DNA of 64,000 bases from Malachius bipustulatus (lineage: Eukaryota; Arthropoda; Insecta; Coleoptera; Melyridae): the NCBI GenBank assembly GCA_910589415.1, contig OU342634.1, positions 4,650,001 through 4,714,000 of the forward strand. The letters are read 5' to 3'. A model generated the notes under the pieces. It saw only the letters and a program-made list of their open reading frames with translations. It was not told where the DNA came from and searched no databases. Position numbers and translations under genes: made by a program. Position 1 is the first letter of the stretch. Every line of letters starts with the position of its first letter. Below, one piece after another: positions 62,390-64,000 of the stretch.

Positions 62390-63106
62390 CCTCGATTCTG
62401 TTTTGTTAACTTCGGATAATGTTCTGAAATACTACAAACACTTTCATTGTTATCAAATTTGGTATGTTCAATCAACCTCTTAGCAGCTTGAGAGAGTGGA
62501 TTTCTTGCATGTCTTAACATATTTTTAATAATATATAGTTTATTTTCGATGGATACGAACTGAAGGTAGGTAAAGTACCAAATAATCTAATCATCAACCA
62601 GGTGAACTAAATTGTGTACGTCACTTGTCACACATTCTTCTCCATAAATTTCTTTGTACTTCTCTACGTAGTGTTTAAGCATTTCAGCTGCGCCGTCCAA
62701 ATAATGTGAATAAAACGAAGAAGAACATATTGTAACAGCACAAAACAAAACTAGAAAATGTTCATATACATCGTAATTAGGTAGATAATTTTTTAATGCA
62801 ATAATGCCTATGTAGTGTAAAAATGATCGATATTCCAGGCCCTTCCAGTAAGATAGACAATCAAGACTCCTCACCGCACGATGTATTTCTGATGGCATTT
62901 TACAAGCATGTAAAAAATTTGAGAGGTTCAAAATATCGTTGGCTGACCATTTCATTCTAAAACTATGAAAATTACCATCTCTCCAGCCTAACAAACAGCG
63001 TTTCATGATGCCCAGGTGAAGTAAATGAAGCTCATCTGCCACAGGAAAAGCATTAATCATATCTATAGGAAGTTCTTCTAGTTTTGTATAGCATTTATGA
63101 TGTGAT
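62390..63106 (-). pseudogene. Transposase-domain gene fragment (at least two exons)
   Basis: The first block (62587-63106) has FPVADELHLLHLGIMKRCLLGW, a middle with LPSEI-like PSEIHRAVRSL and EYRSFLHYIG, and DVHNLVHLVDD at its end. This is the pattern of animal proteins annotated only as transposase-domain containing, in which D.MHL.YLGV and V..LVHL are conserved. An acceptor CTACCTTCAG (62560-62562) opens a second block, ENKLYIIKNMLRHARNPL, which is the usual continuation. The 5' end is interrupted by a LINE tail at 63107, so the Met at 63141 is not native. Confidence 0.65.
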
Positions 63107-64000
63107 AATAATAATAATAATAATAATAGTTTATTGCCCAACAGATTTACAACAAATTCAATAACAGGACAATATCTAAAGATTAGTAATAATATGTGCA
63201 GACAAAAACTTCATACCATTAAAATAGTTACACTATCTATTATAAAATATCTAACAATATAACAGTATAGAAAGCAAGTTATGGAACGAAGAAAATAAAG
63301 TTATACATAAACCTCACCCCACCACAAAAGCATGACAATATCTAAAAATTCAAATCAGCAACCCGCAATATATCAGTTAAGGAGCTGGCATTTAGGTCAC
63401 AAAAACTAGAGATGCGATTAAAGTAGGTTGACATAACGTACACCGGCGATTTTAGAAGTACATTTGACCTTGCTATGCGCAAGGCAAACGTTTTTACATT
63501 TCTAGAATTTGAGTGAGGGATATGAAAATTAAAAAGTTGAAGTATTGATGAGCAATCGATACGGTTATGGAAGAGACAGTATAAAAATTTAACAGCGACT
63601 AGCTTCCGCCTCTTCTCCAGTGACATGAAGTCGAATTGTTTCAGCAGCAAGTCATGATCAAAGCCTCTAATGGGAAACTCATTATGCACCCTATAACTGA
63701 GCATTTTCAAAAACCTCCTCTGAATACGCTCGACCTGACCAATGTGACATGTGTAGTAGGGTGACCACACAATACTGCAATAATCCAATTTGGATCTAAC
63801 GTAGGAGTAAAAAAGAATCTTCAATGAATTAATATTTCTAAAATCTCTACAGTTCCTACTTATGAATCCAAGCATTTTCATCGCAGATTTGGTAATACTA
63901 GAAATGTGCTCAGTAAAGGAAAGACCACTATCAAAAATGACCCCAAGATCCCTTATGGAGTTGGAACGGATAAAGCTGGTAGAATTAAAAGTGTAGCTGA
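63107..64000 (-). pseudogene. LINE RT C-terminal region and 3' tail, running off the window
   Basis: A minus-strand frame open from the window edge to a stop at 63342: SIRDLGVIFDSGLSFTEHI, KMLGFISRNC, LYSYVRSKLDYCSIVWSPYY-like text and VERIQRRFLKML, typical of the region after the RT of insect LINEs. After the stop come about 210 bp of 3' UTR and a (TAT)n tail at 63107-63129. The tail abuts the transposase-domain gene, marking the insertion point. Confidence 0.82.

Overview
This window is a dense, nested pile of transposable elements from an animal genome, most likely an arthropod and probably an insect. The evidence is the co-occurrence of Ty3/gypsy elements (including a CsRn1-type one primed by tRNA-Trp), a BEL/Pao element, a DIRS-type tyrosine-recombinase retrotransposon with a spliceosomal intron, RNase H-bearing and other LINEs, and many TA-flanked palindromic MITEs. 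I see no bacterial gene organisation. Only two short stretches look like host-type genes: plus-strand exons around 52088-52692 and 60382-60459, and a minus-strand transposase-domain gene at 62390-63106.

Layout. 2-3850: gag and pol of Ty3/gypsy element A (plus), with its 3' LTR starting at 3851. 5320-8785: remnant of element B (plus), holding a broken protein-kinase gene, a palindromic MITE (6125-7012), a small zinc-knuckle ORF, a polypurine tract and an LTR. That LTR/leader is split by a complete young BEL/Pao element (8786-15982, minus, 5-bp TSD). 17395-20937: BEL scrap and element D1 (minus). 20940-22310: a plus-strand gypsy RT/RNase H fragment. 22417-26583: complete CsRn1-type element E (minus) inside a TA MITE. 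27515-29591: LINE. 30176-34904: nested palindromic MITEs, one split by a 2.2-kb solo LTR. 34905-36668: no gene. 37094-39540: small MITE, BEL gag, LINE and D3 fragments. 39541-41838: CsRn1-type fragment F split by a 1.37-kb solo LTR. 41853-44235: element D2 (minus): integrase, protein kinase, zinc-knuckle ORF. 44261-44950: tandem repeat. 45849-50594: DIRS element. 50933-51781: near-perfect palindrome. 52731-60319: internally deleted Ty3/gypsy element C with nearly identical LTRs, lying in an intron-like stretch of the plus-strand gene. 62390-64000: transposase-domain gene interrupted by a LINE.

Most interesting signals. (1) Two divergent Ty3/gypsy-lineage remnants (B, AT-rich; D2, GC-rich) carry the same 3' module: a protein kinase followed by a spliced small zinc-knuckle ORF that resembles the nucleocapsid part of Gag; in D2 it directly follows the integrase, where env would lie in a retrovirus. 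(2) The solo LTR at 40196-41563 contains eight consecutive hairpins with unrelated stems but the same 7-nt loop, TCARTWC. (3) Three different Ty3/gypsy elements (A, C, E) carry the same in-phase G_GGA_AAC slippery heptamer at the end of gag. (4) Element C joins protease and the zinc-knuckle ORF in one open frame by internal deletion and looks recently mobile.

How the parts work together: in A, C and E the Gag and -1 frameshifted Pol proteins would form particles, copy the RNA from a tRNA primer and integrate. The kinase and extra zinc-knuckle protein of the B/D lineage would be made from separate, probably spliced, RNAs. Their role is unknown; modification or regulation of Gag/nucleocapsid or of a host factor is a guess.
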